This document shows positions 25,562-33,268 of a DNA stretch of 33,268 nt, in pieces. The translations under genes and the position numbers were made by a program. The DNA is taken from positions 1 through 33,268 of the forward strand of contig JABHIW010000030.1 in NCBI GenBank assembly GCA_018670825.1. Direction: 5' to 3'. The stretch's first letter is position 1, and every line of letters begins with the position of its first letter. The stretch is from Candidatus Scalindua sp. (GTDB lineage: Bacteria; Planctomycetota; Brocadiia; Brocadiales; Scalinduaceae). Under the pieces are notes generated by a model. The model was not told the DNA's origin. It searched no databases and saw only the letters and a program-made list of their open reading frames with translations.

Positions 25562-25948
25562 TCAACTCTTATATGTTTTTTCAGGATCAAAGATTTTTTC
25601 TTCATTTATTTCGATACTATTTGTTTTATTATTGTATCTTCTGTAATAGCATGACATATAACCTGCGTGACATGCCGCAACGTTCTGTTTAACCTTAATA
25701 ACTAGTGACTTGCCCTCACAATCAAGAAAAACCTCCTCTACTGACTGTGTATGACCTGAAGTTTCTCCTTTAAGCATTAATCTGTTTTGCGAACGGCGAA
25801 AAACATGTACTTTACCTGTTTCAATACTCTTTTCCAAAGCGTCCTGATTCATAAAACATAATGTCAGGACCCTATTATCAGCTACATTTACTATTACGGC
25901 CGGTATCAGGCCTTTATCATCAAATTTAATTTTTTCCAGTAACTGCAT
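25562..25948 (-). CDS. hisI: Phosphoribosyl-AMP cyclohydrolase (HisI)
   Basis: HisI opens the purine ring of phosphoribosyl-AMP in histidine synthesis. The 128-residue protein follows the family line: LTLCFMNQDALEKSIETGKV, FRRSQNRLMLKGETSGH, FLDCEGKSLVIKV, and ACHAGYMSCYYR with zinc cysteines. Where most members read DCDxD (metal-binding aspartates), this one reads DCEGK, so two acidic positions are changed (Asp to Glu, Asp to Lys). Activity is likely but not certain. The first 23 bases overlap the end of thiE, and a strong GGGGAGGG ribosome-binding site lies inside the thiE 3' end, so the two are coupled. No other histidine genes are nearby. Confidence 0.9.
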   Translation of the reverse strand: MQLLEKIKFDDKGLIPAVIVNVADNRVLTLCFMNQDALEKSIETGKVHVFRRSQNRLMLKGETSGHTQSVEEVFLDCEGKSLVIKVKQNVAACHAGYMSCYYRRYNNKTNSIEINEEKIFDPEKTYKS

Positions 25949-26618
25949 CTTCCCTCCCCGTTAATATTTTTTCTTCCGATTTAGACTTATTCCTTGTAAT
26001 CTCACTATATAATCTGCTTGCCGATTGCCTGCAATTTTTAGATTGTTGTATCGCAGATATAACGGCAATACCATCAGCGCCGTTTTCGAGAACATCGCTA
26101 ATGTTGTTTTCATTAATACCACCCAATGCAATAACAGGGATATCTATTTGTGCCTTTATCTTTCCTATTTCATCTACCCCCAACGGCTTTATGAAATAAT
26201 CTTTATTGACAGTCTCAAATATAGGACTTATCGTAACGTAATCTGCTCCACTGTTTTCCGCCATTTTGGCTTCCTTAAGGCTATGTGCTGAAAAACCAAT
26301 CAATTTGTCCCGTCCTATCATGTTCCGGACTATACCTATTTTCAGTGATTGCCAACCAAGATGAACACCATCTGCATCAACCGCAATTGCAATATCAACC
26401 CTGTCATTAATTATCAGGTTTACATCTTTTTCCTCTGTCAACTCTCGAATCTCTTTTGCTAAACAGTACAAATCATAAGTACTCAGATCTTTTTCCCTTA
26501 ACTGAACAGTTCCAACTCCACCTTCAATCGCCTGTTCTATAATGTCCGTAAGTTTTGTTTCAGAAACTTTCCTGTTCGTTATTAAAGCAAGATCTAACCC
26601 TCTGGTTAATTCGCTCAT
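25926..26618 (-). CDS. thiE: Thiamine-phosphate synthase (ThiE-like)
   Basis: ThiE joins the pyrimidine and thiazole phosphates to make thiamine monophosphate. The TIM-barrel protein shows family motifs: VQLREKDLS, INDRVDIAIAVDADGVHLGW, GFSAHS, ADYVTISPIFET and ALGGINENN. It has a longer charged tail (KSKSEEKILTGREDAV) that overlaps hisI. I chose ATG 26618, with AAGGTG eight bases upstream; a GTG at 26627 overlaps the purB stop. TenI-type proteins look similar, but the substrate motifs here favour ThiE. Confidence 0.88.
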   Translation of the reverse strand: MSELTRGLDLALITNRKVSETKLTDIIEQAIEGGVGTVQLREKDLSTYDLYCLAKEIRELTEEKDVNLIINDRVDIAIAVDADGVHLGWQSLKIGIVRNMIGRDKLIGFSAHSLKEAKMAENSGADYVTISPIFETVNKDYFIKPLGVDEIGKIKAQIDIPVIALGGINENNISDVLENGADGIAVISAIQQSKNCRQSASRLYSEITRNKSKSEEKILTGREDAVTGKN

Positions 26619-26623
26619 AGCTC

Positions 26624-28099
26624 TCACACCTTAAATTCGGTGTTTACCCCAAGGAGTTTTTTAAACTTTCTCAGCATAGGTTTAGAAACTTCTGAGATGT
26701 ACTCAGTCACTTGTTTAGGAGCTCTTCCAATAAAGTTCTTCGGCTTTAGTATATCATCTAACCTATCTTTAATTATCGAAAAATCCTCATCTTTTTTGAC
26801 TCGTTCAATAAAATCATTGTCCGCACCCTCTTCTTTGACAAGGGTAATAGTCTCCATAGAATATTTACGTATTTTCTCATGGAGATTCTGCCTGTTACCA
26901 CCGGCTTTAACAGCCTCCATCAATATGCTTTCTGAGGCTAAAAACGGCAGCTCTTCATTAACGCGTTTCTCTATCACTTTCGGGTACACCGTTAAATCCC
27001 GGACAATACCAAGAACGATGTCCAGCATTGCGTCCGTTGCGACAAACATTTCCGGCAGTACAAGTCGCCTGTTTGCGGAATCATCCAGCGTTCTTTCAAA
27101 CCACTGTACACTGCTCGTAAGATCAGTATTCAGACCATTACAGATTATGTAACGGGCTAAAGACGCTACTCTCTCGCTACGCATAGGATTCCGTTTATAC
27201 GGCATGGCAGAAGAGCCTATCTGCTTCTTCCCAAACGGTTCTTCGACTTCTTTCAAATTATGCAGAAGCCTGAGATCATTTGAGAACTTATGTGCCGATT
27301 GAGCGATACCGGATAAAACATCTGAAATCTGACTGTCAAGCTTTCGAGTATAGACCTGGCCGGCAACAGGAAGGATTTTATCGAATCCCATCTTTTTTGA
27401 CACCTGCTGATGAAGCTGCTTTACCTTTTTCTCATCTCTATCAAATAGGGCCATAAAACTGTTTTGTGTGCCTATTGTACCTTTAGCGCCTCTGAATCTT
27501 AAATTCTCTATCCGGTTTTCCAGATCTTCTATATCAATAATAAAATCCTGCATCCACAGACACGCCCTTTTCCCGACAGTAGTAAGCTGGGCCGGCTGGT
27601 AATGAGTATATCCTAACGTAATCAAATCTTTATACTCTTTGGCAAACACAACCAACGCATCTACAATATTAACCAGCTTCTTCAACACGATATTCATACC
27701 GTTTTTCATAAGAATCAGATCGGCATTATCCTGTACAAACGCACTTGTCGCGCCTAAATGAATTATCGGACTTGCCGCAGGACACTGATCGCCAAAAGCA
27801 TGAACGTGTGCCATTACATCATGCTTCACCCTGAGTTCATGTTTTCTGGCTGCGTCAAAGTTTATATTATCCTGGAATTTCTTCATTTCATCAATCTGCT
27901 TCCGTGATATTGCTTTAACCCCAAGAGCTTTTTCCGTTTCTGCTAATGCAATCCAGAGTTTTCTCCATGTACTATATTTCAATTGATCTGAGAAATTATA
28001 GCTCATCTCTTCGCTTGCGTATCTTTCGGCAAGTGGACTTTGATATTTTTGATATTTATCCTGTTTTTTACTCATTGATTTACTGTTTTTTTTCTTCAT
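26624..28099 (-). CDS. purB: Adenylosuccinate lyase
   Basis: PurB cleaves SAICAR and adenylosuccinate, releasing fumarate, in purine synthesis. The 491-residue protein belongs to the fumarase/aspartase superfamily, with the signature loop GSSAMPYKRNPMRSE (~295-309) and the conserved HVHAFGDQCPAASPIIHLGA and TVGKRACLWMQDF segments. Length is typical. The N-terminus is lysine-rich (MKKKNSKSMSKKQDKYQKYQ); an internal ATG at 28075 is an alternative start. It is immediately upstream of thiE and hisI with overlapping or near-overlapping ends, making a biosynthetic unit that depends on phosphoribosyl metabolites. Confidence 0.93.
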   Translation of the reverse strand: MKKKNSKSMSKKQDKYQKYQSPLAERYASEEMSYNFSDQLKYSTWRKLWIALAETEKALGVKAISRKQIDEMKKFQDNINFDAARKHELRVKHDVMAHVHAFGDQCPAASPIIHLGATSAFVQDNADLILMKNGMNIVLKKLVNIVDALVVFAKEYKDLITLGYTHYQPAQLTTVGKRACLWMQDFIIDIEDLENRIENLRFRGAKGTIGTQNSFMALFDRDEKKVKQLHQQVSKKMGFDKILPVAGQVYTRKLDSQISDVLSGIAQSAHKFSNDLRLLHNLKEVEEPFGKKQIGSSAMPYKRNPMRSERVASLARYIICNGLNTDLTSSVQWFERTLDDSANRRLVLPEMFVATDAMLDIVLGIVRDLTVYPKVIEKRVNEELPFLASESILMEAVKAGGNRQNLHEKIRKYSMETITLVKEEGADNDFIERVKKDEDFSIIKDRLDDILKPKNFIGRAPKQVTEYISEVSKPMLRKFKKLLGVNTEFKV

Positions 28100-28156
28100 C
28101 CCACATCCAATCCTGATTTTCTAAATAATATCTGTTCTGGCATTATTTACCTATAA

Positions 28157-28192
28157 GAAAAAAAGTGCCATCTTTTACAAAGATGGCACTTT
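28157..28192 (-). terminator. Strong terminator of the groES-groEL unit
   Basis: AAAGTGCCATCTTT (28162-28175) and AAAGATGGCACTTT (28179-28192) are perfect 14-base reverse complements with a three-base loop. The minus-strand product continues into a T-run (A-run at 28157-28164 on the plus strand). It lies ~50 bases past the groEL stop. Confidence 0.93.
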
Positions 28193-28240
28193 TATAATAT
28201 GAAACCTTTTAATGCTTTTCAACATCTACTTCTTTTTCAA

Positions 28241-29827
28241 TTACTTCTCAGGAGCATCGCTGACTATAGCATTAGTCGTCAACAATAACCCTGCAATACT
28301 TGCCGCATTTTGAAGTGCAGTCCTTACAACCTTTGTCGGATCAATAACGCCTGCCTTGACCAGATCAGTATACTTCTCCTTGGCAACATCAAAACCGTTA
28401 TTCCCTTCCATCTCTTTTACCTTCTGCACAACCAAAATTCCATTTAAACCTGCATTGTCAGCAATTTGTCTGAGCGGGACTTCAATAGCGTTTCGAATTA
28501 TGTTTACTCCAACCTTTTCATCTTCGTTAAGCCCGGAATCCACCTTCTTCAACGCTTTCTCAGCTCTTAATAGCGCAACGCCTCCTCCAGGTAAAATCCC
28601 TTCTTGAGCAGCAGCCTTGGTAGCATGCATTGCATCCTCTAAGCGTGCCTTCTTCTCCTTCATCTCTGCCTCTGTCGCAGCGCCTACATTTATCTTTGCG
28701 ATTCCACCGGCAAGTTTCGCGAGCCTTCCCTGTAATTTCTCTACATCATAATCTGAAGTAGAATTTTCAATTTCATTTCTTATCTGTTGAACTCTACCCT
28801 GTATCTCCTTTTTAGATCCACTGCCTTCTATAATCATCGTGCAATCTTTATCGATAATTACTTTTTTAGCACCACCTAAATCGGATAGTTTAAGGCTGTC
28901 CAATCCTATTCCCAAATCCTCAAATATTGCATCAGCACCTGTTACTGCCGCAATATCGCCAAGCATTGCCTTCTTTTTGTCACCAAATTCAGGAGCCTTC
29001 ACTACAGCGCATTTTAATGTTCCCCGCATCTTGTTAACCACAAGAGTGGTAAGCGCTTCACCCTCCAGATCATCAGCTATAATCAATAAAGGTTTTCCCG
29101 CTTGTGATACTTTTTCCAATACGGGTAAAATCTCCTTTATTGAAGAGATTTTTTTCTCATGAACAAGGATATACGGATTTTCAAAAACAACCTGCATCTT
29201 CTCCGTATCGGTAATAAAGTAGGGAGAAAGATAACCCTTGTCGAATTGCATTCCTTCAACTAAATCCACTGTCGTTTCTAATCCCGAGCCTTCTTCAACG
29301 GCTATTACGCCGTCACTACCGGCTTGCTCCATGGCATTCGCTATCTGTTTTCCAATCTCATTGTCATTATTTGCCGCAATTGTACCTACCTGTTCAATCT
29401 CTTTTTTACCGGAAACGGCAATACTCATTTTAACGAGCTCTGATGTTATCGCCTCCACGGCTTTCTCAATTCCTCGTTTTATTCCAACCGGATTCGCCCC
29501 GGCAACAAGACTTTTCAGACCTTCGGTATATATAGCTTCTGACAATACCGTTGCGGTAGTTGTTCCATCACCGGCAATGTCATTTGTTTTTGAAGCGACC
29601 TCTTTTACCAGCTGTGCACCTATATTCTCATACGGATCTTCAAACTCTAATTCATTCGCAACAGTAACACCATCTTTTGTTATTGTTGGGGAACCAAAGC
29701 TCTTTTCAATAATTACATTTCTGCCTTTTGGACCCATAGTTACTTTGACAGCCTTTGCCAATTTATTTATTCCTGCTTTTATGGCCATTCCAGCATCAGG
29801 ACCACACAGTACTATTTTACCAGCCAT
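28241..29827 (-). CDS. groEL: Chaperonin GroEL (60 kDa)
   Basis: GroEL forms the double-ring folding chamber with GroES in the cytoplasm. The 528 residues include [19 protein letters not shown], the ATPase loop [11 protein letters not shown], and [13 protein letters not shown] near the C-terminus. The start is [20 protein letters not shown], somewhat unlike the usual MAAKxxxFG. The protein ends APEK without the Gly-Gly-Met repeat tail typical of many GroELs, so the chamber floor tails would be absent. It follows groES by 14 bases and ends at a strong terminator. Confidence 0.97.
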   Translation of the reverse strand: MAGKIVLCGPDAGMAIKAGINKLAKAVKVTMGPKGRNVIIEKSFGSPTITKDGVTVANELEFEDPYENIGAQLVKEVASKTNDIAGDGTTTATVLSEAIYTEGLKSLVAGANPVGIKRGIEKAVEAITSELVKMSIAVSGKKEIEQVGTIAANNDNEIGKQIANAMEQAGSDGVIAVEEGSGLETTVDLVEGMQFDKGYLSPYFITDTEKMQVVFENPYILVHEKKISSIKEILPVLEKVSQAGKPLLIIADDLEGEALTTLVVNKMRGTLKCAVVKAPEFGDKKKAMLGDIAAVTGADAIFEDLGIGLDSLKLSDLGGAKKVIIDKDCTMIIEGSGSKKEIQGRVQQIRNEIENSTSDYDVEKLQGRLAKLAGGIAKINVGAATEAEMKEKKARLEDAMHATKAAAQEGILPGGGVALLRAEKALKKVDSGLNEDEKVGVNIIRNAIEVPLRQIADNAGLNGILVVQKVKEMEGNNGFDVAKEKYTDLVKAGVIDPTKVVRTALQNAASIAGLLLTTNAIVSDAPEK

Positions 29828-29841
29828 TCCGTTCTCCTATA

Positions 29842-30129
29842 TTATTCAATTATTGCAAGAATATCATCTTCAGACATTAACAGGTACTCTTCGCCATCAA
29901 TATCACTCTCAGTTCCCGCGTAAGATGTAAATACAACTCTATCTCCTTTTTTCACCTGGAATCCTGCTCTTTCACCACTGTCCAACAGTTTTCCATCACC
30001 CAGGGCAATTATTTTTCCCTCTTTTGGTTTTTCTTTAGCGGCATCCGGTAACACAATACCTCCGGCAGTTTTTTCTATCGCATCAAATCTTTTTATTAAA
30101 ATCTTTTCTCCGATTGGCTTTGTTTTCAT
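29842..30129 (-). CDS. groES: Co-chaperonin GroES (10 kDa)
   Basis: This 95-residue lid of the GroEL chamber begins MKTKPIGEKILIKRFDAIEK, carries the mobile loop TAGGIVLPDAAKEKP, and has the family segments GKIIALGDG and KKGDRVVF. GGGAG lies seven bases before the ATG. No CIRCE inverted repeat (TTAGCACTC...GAGTGCTAA) is present upstream, so HrcA control is not indicated. Transcription probably enters from the receiver gene 48 bases upstream or from the short gap. Confidence 0.97.
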   Translation of the reverse strand: MKTKPIGEKILIKRFDAIEKTAGGIVLPDAAKEKPKEGKIIALGDGKLLDSGERAGFQVKKGDRVVFTSYAGTESDIDGEEYLLMSEDDILAIIE

Positions 30130-30177
30130 TTTCTATCTCCCTTTGTTAAATTGTCAACTAATTGTTTATCTCTTATC

Positions 30178-30576
30178 TTAATAATACTTCTCCAGTGACT
30201 GCTCTACCGCATACTTAATTATCTCTTTATTTATCGGTTTAGATAATAAGGTATAAGCATTCGCCTCAATTGCCACCAACTTTAGATCTTTAGAGGTATC
30301 TGCAGTCACGAAAATACAGGGAATCTGTATCTTTTTTTCCTCTTTGATAAATTCAAAAGTTTCGAAACCACTAAAATCCGGCATGTGCACATCCATTATC
30401 AACAGATGCAATAACTCATGCTTCGCGATTTCAAGAGCCTCTCTACCACAACTCGCTAAATACGTCGTATAACCTTCCGGTTCAAAAATGTCGTTTAGAC
30501 CGTAACGACAATCGTCATCATCATCAGTAATCAAAATATTGAAATTCACTTTATCACGTTTTAATAATGTCATCAT
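30178..30576 (-). CDS. Stand-alone response regulator receiver protein
   Basis: The 132-residue protein is a single receiver domain with no output domain. The acidic pocket is ITDDDDD (~17-22), the phosphorylated residue is Asp62 in LLIMDVHMPD, the switch Thr is near 90 in CIFVTADTS and the conserved Lys near 112 in LLSKPINKE. It would relay phosphate or bind a partner allosterically. No kinase is adjacent. It lies 48 bases upstream of groES in the same direction, so it may be co-transcribed with the chaperonins, an unusual leading gene. Two consecutive ATG codons begin the frame and neither has a clear ribosome-binding site. Confidence 0.9.
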   Translation of the reverse strand: MMTLLKRDKVNFNILITDDDDDCRYGLNDIFEPEGYTTYLASCGREALEIAKHELLHLLIMDVHMPDFSGFETFEFIKEEKKIQIPCIFVTADTSKDLKLVAIEANAYTLLSKPINKEIIKYAVEQSLEKYY

Positions 30577-30974
30577 GATTGTTTATTTTTGTTTGAGAAA
30601 ATACGTATTCAGGAGAATATAGCAAACAAAATGCCAATACGCTTTGTGAGGTTTATATAAAATAAATATATCTAAGCAGAATAATAAGCAAGGCTTACGA
30701 ATAATTGGAAAGCGACTTTCGCTCTGCCACAATGGCACACAAGACCTGAAAGCTATTTTTTTGCTGCCAATATGGCATTTACGACGAATAGGTTATTATT
30801 TTGAAATGAAAAAGAGTGTGCTGGTAAAGAAGAATGGATTTGAGATTATCGTAAATTTTAGTACATAGGTCTGGTTTCCATACCAGACAATTAATCTACA
30901 AACGAAATCGGCGCGTATGCCTGCCCGACTTACAGTCATTCAGGTGGGGAAACGTGCCATACTTATCTACTCAT
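30577..30974. other. Intergenic region with short inverted repeats
   Basis: Two TGCCA-N3-TGGCA inverted repeats lie 40 bases apart (30725-30737 and 30765-30777), and a GTCTGGT/ACCAGAC hairpin is at 30869-30888. The hairpin has no T-run on either strand, so it is not a convincing terminator for the PEP-CTERM gene. No gene is seen. Confidence 0.5.
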
Positions 30975-33268
30975 CTATAGTCTTACGTTTTTCTTTGCGC
31001 TCTTGGCGTCTTGGCGGTGAATTACTTTTTGTTTTCTCTTTCTCCTCAAGTACATTCCTCCCAATCCAGCCACTCCAAGTCCCAGTAGAGCGACGGTCCC
31101 AGGTTCCGGAACGGGTGCTGAGCCCACACTTAATTCTCCGGTCGTGTAGAGAGATGAAGTGTCCCAGAAAAGGTCACCCAAAAGAGTCGGCATAACAAGA
31201 AAGTCAAACATCCCCGTCAGGCTACCCCAGTTAAGGATGTCGAACGTATCTCCCGCATCCGGATTGAATCCACCGTAAAGGAGTACTTCAAGCGAACCGC
31301 CAAGGTCCATTATCCCGGAAACATCAAGGACATCATGCTCTATTCCAGCAAGCAGCCCTCCAATCTCCATCTGAAGCGTACTGTTAATATCCTGTGAGTA
31401 ATCACCGAAGACAGAGGTCAGGCCGGGTGAATTTCCCGGGGCTAGGGTCCCGCCTGTCATTGCAAGGTTACCCGTAAATGTATCCACAGCAAGCGTACCA
31501 CCTGTCATGTTAAATGTTCCGCCGTTTGTATTGTCAATAGAGGTGGCTTTCAGCATACCGCCGCTCAGGTTGACAACACCGGCATCCCAGAGCTTGAGGG
31601 CGGCGCTGATCAAGGCGTCACCAGCGCCTGATATGTTCATAGTACCGCTTCCGCCGGAAACAACGCTTGATCCGCCAATGTAGCTATTGTTTGCAGAGAA
31701 ACTTCCGCCACTTACATTATATATCCCACTGCTGCCGGAGCTGGCACCGACAAGAAGGTTGTTTGATACAGTATTCGTCCCGCCGGTCTGCGTAAAATTA
31801 CCGGTACCGGAATTACCGATAGTTTCACTGCCGGCGCTGATTGACTCTACGCTTCCCAGAGTGTGACTTCCATTCGTCCCTGCCGAGTTGCCAATGTTAA
31901 GGTTATCAACACCGATTGTACCCGCGTTTACCGTACCACCATCTATGTTAATCGTTCCTGTCCCCGCACCATCAACAATGTCACCGCTCACATTAAGAGT
32001 TCCGTTGGAAATAGTATAGGTACCGCTGCCGCCTGATAATCCTCCCAGGGAAAGGTTATTTGTAACCGTATGTGTACCACCGGTCTGATTAAATGTACCC
32101 GTACCTTCATGACCAACAAATTCGAGATCGGTCGAAAGGCTGCCTCCGCTCAAATTAAATGTTCCAGTCGAACGACGTCCAACATGGAGAAAATTAGTAA
32201 TCGCATGCGTTCCACCACTCTGGGTGAATGCCCCATTACCATCAAGGCCAACGTATTCGAAATCGGACGAAAGGCTGCTGCCTGTACCACTTAAATTATA
32301 TGTCCCGCTGCCGCCTGCCTGATCACCGAGGATTAATCCGGATGAAATATCGTTCGTACCTCCGCTCTGAGTAAACAGACCGCTACCGGACGTACCGACT
32401 AACACGCTATTTGCAGTAAGATTGCCTGTGCCGCTTAGATTATAGGTCCCGTTGCTACCGGCATTCAAACCAATGTTGAGGTGAGTTGTAACGGTATTAG
32501 TCCCGCCGGTCTGCGTGAAGGTACCGGTCCCAAAACTGCCGATGTTTTCATTACCGGCGCTGATCGACTCTCCGCTTCCCAGAGTGTGACTTCCATTTGT
32601 CCCTGCTGAGCTGGCAATATTAAGGTTATCAACACCGATTGTCCCCGCGTTTACCGTACCTCCGTCTATATTAAGCGTACTGGAACCTGTACCGTTTACG
32701 ATGCTGCCGCTCACATTGAGAGTTCCGTTGGAAATGGTATAGGTACCGCTGCCGCCGGAATTCATACCAAGCCTCAAGTCTGTCAGACCCAGAGTTGAGC
32801 CATCTGAATGGGTAAAGGCCCCGGTTCCTGACCCGCCCACGTTCAGATTATCAAAGGTAAGGTTAGGAGTAGTAGCCGTAGTATGACTTACATTGGAACC
32901 GGAAGTTATTCCCAGACCGTATGTATCTACATCTATGGTCCCACCGACATTGAGCGTACCGCCGTCATTGTTGAGTATACTGGCACCGGCGCCGTCAGTG
33001 ATATTTCCATTCACATTAAGCGTACCGCCGGAAATGGTATAGGTACCGCTACTGCCGGAGTGAACTCCAATTTGGAGGTTATTTGAGACTGAATGCGTAC
33101 CACCGCTTAGATTATACGTTCCGCTACTGCCGGAGTTAATTCCAATGTTGAGGTTATTTGAGACTGAATTCGTACCACCGCTTAGATTATACGTTCCGCT
33201 GCTGCCGGAGTTAATTCCAATGTTGAGGTCATTTGAGACTGAATGCGTCCCGCCGGTCTGGGTAAAGA
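30975..33268 (-). CDS. Large repetitive PEP-CTERM surface protein (5' end beyond window)
   Basis: The frame is open from the right window edge to a TAG at 30975, giving 763 residues with the N-terminus missing; the GTG at 33014 is internal. Most of it is Gly/Ser/Thr/Asn-rich short repeats of the type SGTYNLSGT, FTQSGGTN and LNVSGSIVNG, suggesting a beta-helix like those in autotransporter passenger domains. A ~240-residue module recurs at DNA level 723 bases apart (for example VNAGTIGVDNLNI then GTNGSHTLGS). The last ~200 residues are non-repetitive and end with the sorting signal VPEPGTVALLGLGVAGLGGM plus YLRRKRK. An extra tail, VIHRQDAKSAKKNVRL, follows it and seems to come from an interspersed repeat. 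Probably exosortase-processed and displayed on the surface. Confidence 0.88.
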   Translation of the reverse strand, partial: FTQTGGTHSVSNDLNIGINSGSSGTYNLSGGTNSVSNNLNIGINSGSSGTYNLSGGTHSVSNNLQIGVHSGSSGTYTISGGTLNVNGNITDGAGASILNNDGGTLNVGGTIDVDTYGLGITSGSNVSHTTATTPNLTFDNLNVGGSGTGAFTHSDGSTLGLTDLRLGMNSGGSGTYTISNGTLNVSGSIVNGTGSSTLNIDGGTVNAGTIGVDNLNIASSAGTNGSHTLGSGESISAGNENIGSFGTGTFTQTGGTNTVTTHLNIGLNAGSNGTYNLSGTGNLTANSVLVGTSGSGLFTQSGGTNDISSGLILGDQAGGSGTYNLSGTGSSLSSDFEYVGLDGNGAFTQSGGTHAITNFLHVGRRSTGTFNLSGGSLSTDLEFVGHEGTGTFNQTGGTHTVTNNLSLGGLSGGSGTYTISNGTLNVSGDIVDGAGTGTINIDGGTVNAGTIGVDNLNIGNSAGTNGSHTLGSVESISAGSETIGNSGTGNFTQTGGTNTVSNNLLVGASSGSSGIYNVSGGSFSANNSYIGGSSVVSGGSGTMNISGAGDALISAALKLWDAGVVNLSGGMLKATSIDNTNGGTFNMTGGTLAVDTFTGNLAMTGGTLAPGNSPGLTSVFGDYSQDINSTLQMEIGGLLAGIEHDVLDVSGIMDLGGSLEVLLYGGFNPDAGDTFDILNWGSLTGMFDFLVMPTLLGDLFWDTSSLYTTGELSVGSAPVPEPGTVALLGLGVAGLGGMYLRRKRKQKVIHRQDAKSAKKNVRL
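30980..31022. repeat. Interspersed repeat forming the C-terminal tail of the PEP-CTERM protein
   Basis: The segment TTTGCGCTCTTGGCGTCTTG and its flanks resemble a dispersed short repeat seen in many bacterial genomes, whose translation reads HRQDAKSAKKN. Here it supplies the last ~14 codons and the neighbourhood of the stop. The identification rests on recall of the motif. Confidence 0.45.
31777..32759 (-). repeat. Long tandem module duplicated within the PEP-CTERM gene
   Basis: A block of ~260 bases near 31777-32039 is repeated near 32500-32759 at an offset of 723 bases, with high identity, and a shorter third relative lies near 32960-33050. Both full copies encode TYTISNGTLNVSG, NIDGGTVNAGTIGVDNLNI and NGSHTLGS. 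The pattern indicates expansion by segmental duplication. Confidence 0.75.

Noticed and set aside
29238..29930. A 230-codon plus-strand frame opposite groEL
   Set aside because: Antisense to a strongly conserved gene, with low-complexity Ser/Pro/Phe composition; a coding shadow.
30130..30177. A CIRCE (HrcA) operator before groES
   Set aside because: No TTAGCACTC-N9-GAGTGCTAA or close variant is present; an isolated TTGACA there lacks a matching -10 box.
30720..30780. A sigma54 promoter suggested by TGGCAC and TGGCAT boxes
   Set aside because: No TTGCW element lies at the required spacing; the boxes are better explained as halves of the short inverted repeats.
30869..30888. Hairpin GTCTGGT/ACCAGAC as terminator of the PEP-CTERM gene
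   Set aside because: No T-run follows on either strand and it is ~90 bases past the stop, so it is only noted as a repeat.

Overview
The window is an AT-rich bacterial chromosome segment with almost every gene on the minus strand; only holB and a few relics read on the plus strand. Two PEP-CTERM surface proteins, a System II cytochrome c maturation pair (ResB/CcsA), a periplasmic multicopper oxidase and a complex signalling repertoire fit a planctomycete-type organism. An anammox member of the Brocadiales (Scalindua-like) is my best guess, but it is an inference: no 16S rRNA or anammox marker gene is present.

Layout. 1-1608: membrane PAS histidine kinase, C-terminus cut by the window edge. 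2033-3218: strong sigma70-type promoter and holB (DNA polymerase III delta prime). 3274-5705: beta-carbonic anhydrase overlapping by one base a UraA-fold (NCS2) permease that carries a C-terminal RsbW-like domain. 5864-13211: a tight four-gene operon of RsbW-like kinase/GNAT protein, STAS protein, ABC permease fused to three tandem substrate-binding domains, and ABC ATPase. 13212-18013: a loose region with a PEP-CTERM protein, an unknown protein, the multicopper oxidase, a duplicated terminator element, a tRNA-like remnant and a HicB-like remnant. 18014-21459: ileS, a YggU/DUF167 gene and acylphosphatase. 21806-24656: ccsA and resB. 24772-28099: OmpA-like lipoprotein, hisI, thiE and purB, the last three overlapping or nearly so. 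28241-30576: groEL, groES and a stand-alone receiver protein. 30975-33268: a large repetitive PEP-CTERM protein, N-terminus beyond the window.

The most unusual part is 3274-13211. Two neighbouring transcription units each join a membrane transporter to partner-switching signalling domains. In the ABC operon an apparently intact RsbW-type kinase and a STAS domain precede a three-headed importer. In the carbonic anhydrase unit an RsbW-like fold with degenerate ATP-site motifs is fused to the permease itself. I infer that transport is controlled by, or reports into, STAS/RsbW partner switching. No sigma factor or PP2C phosphatase lies in the window.
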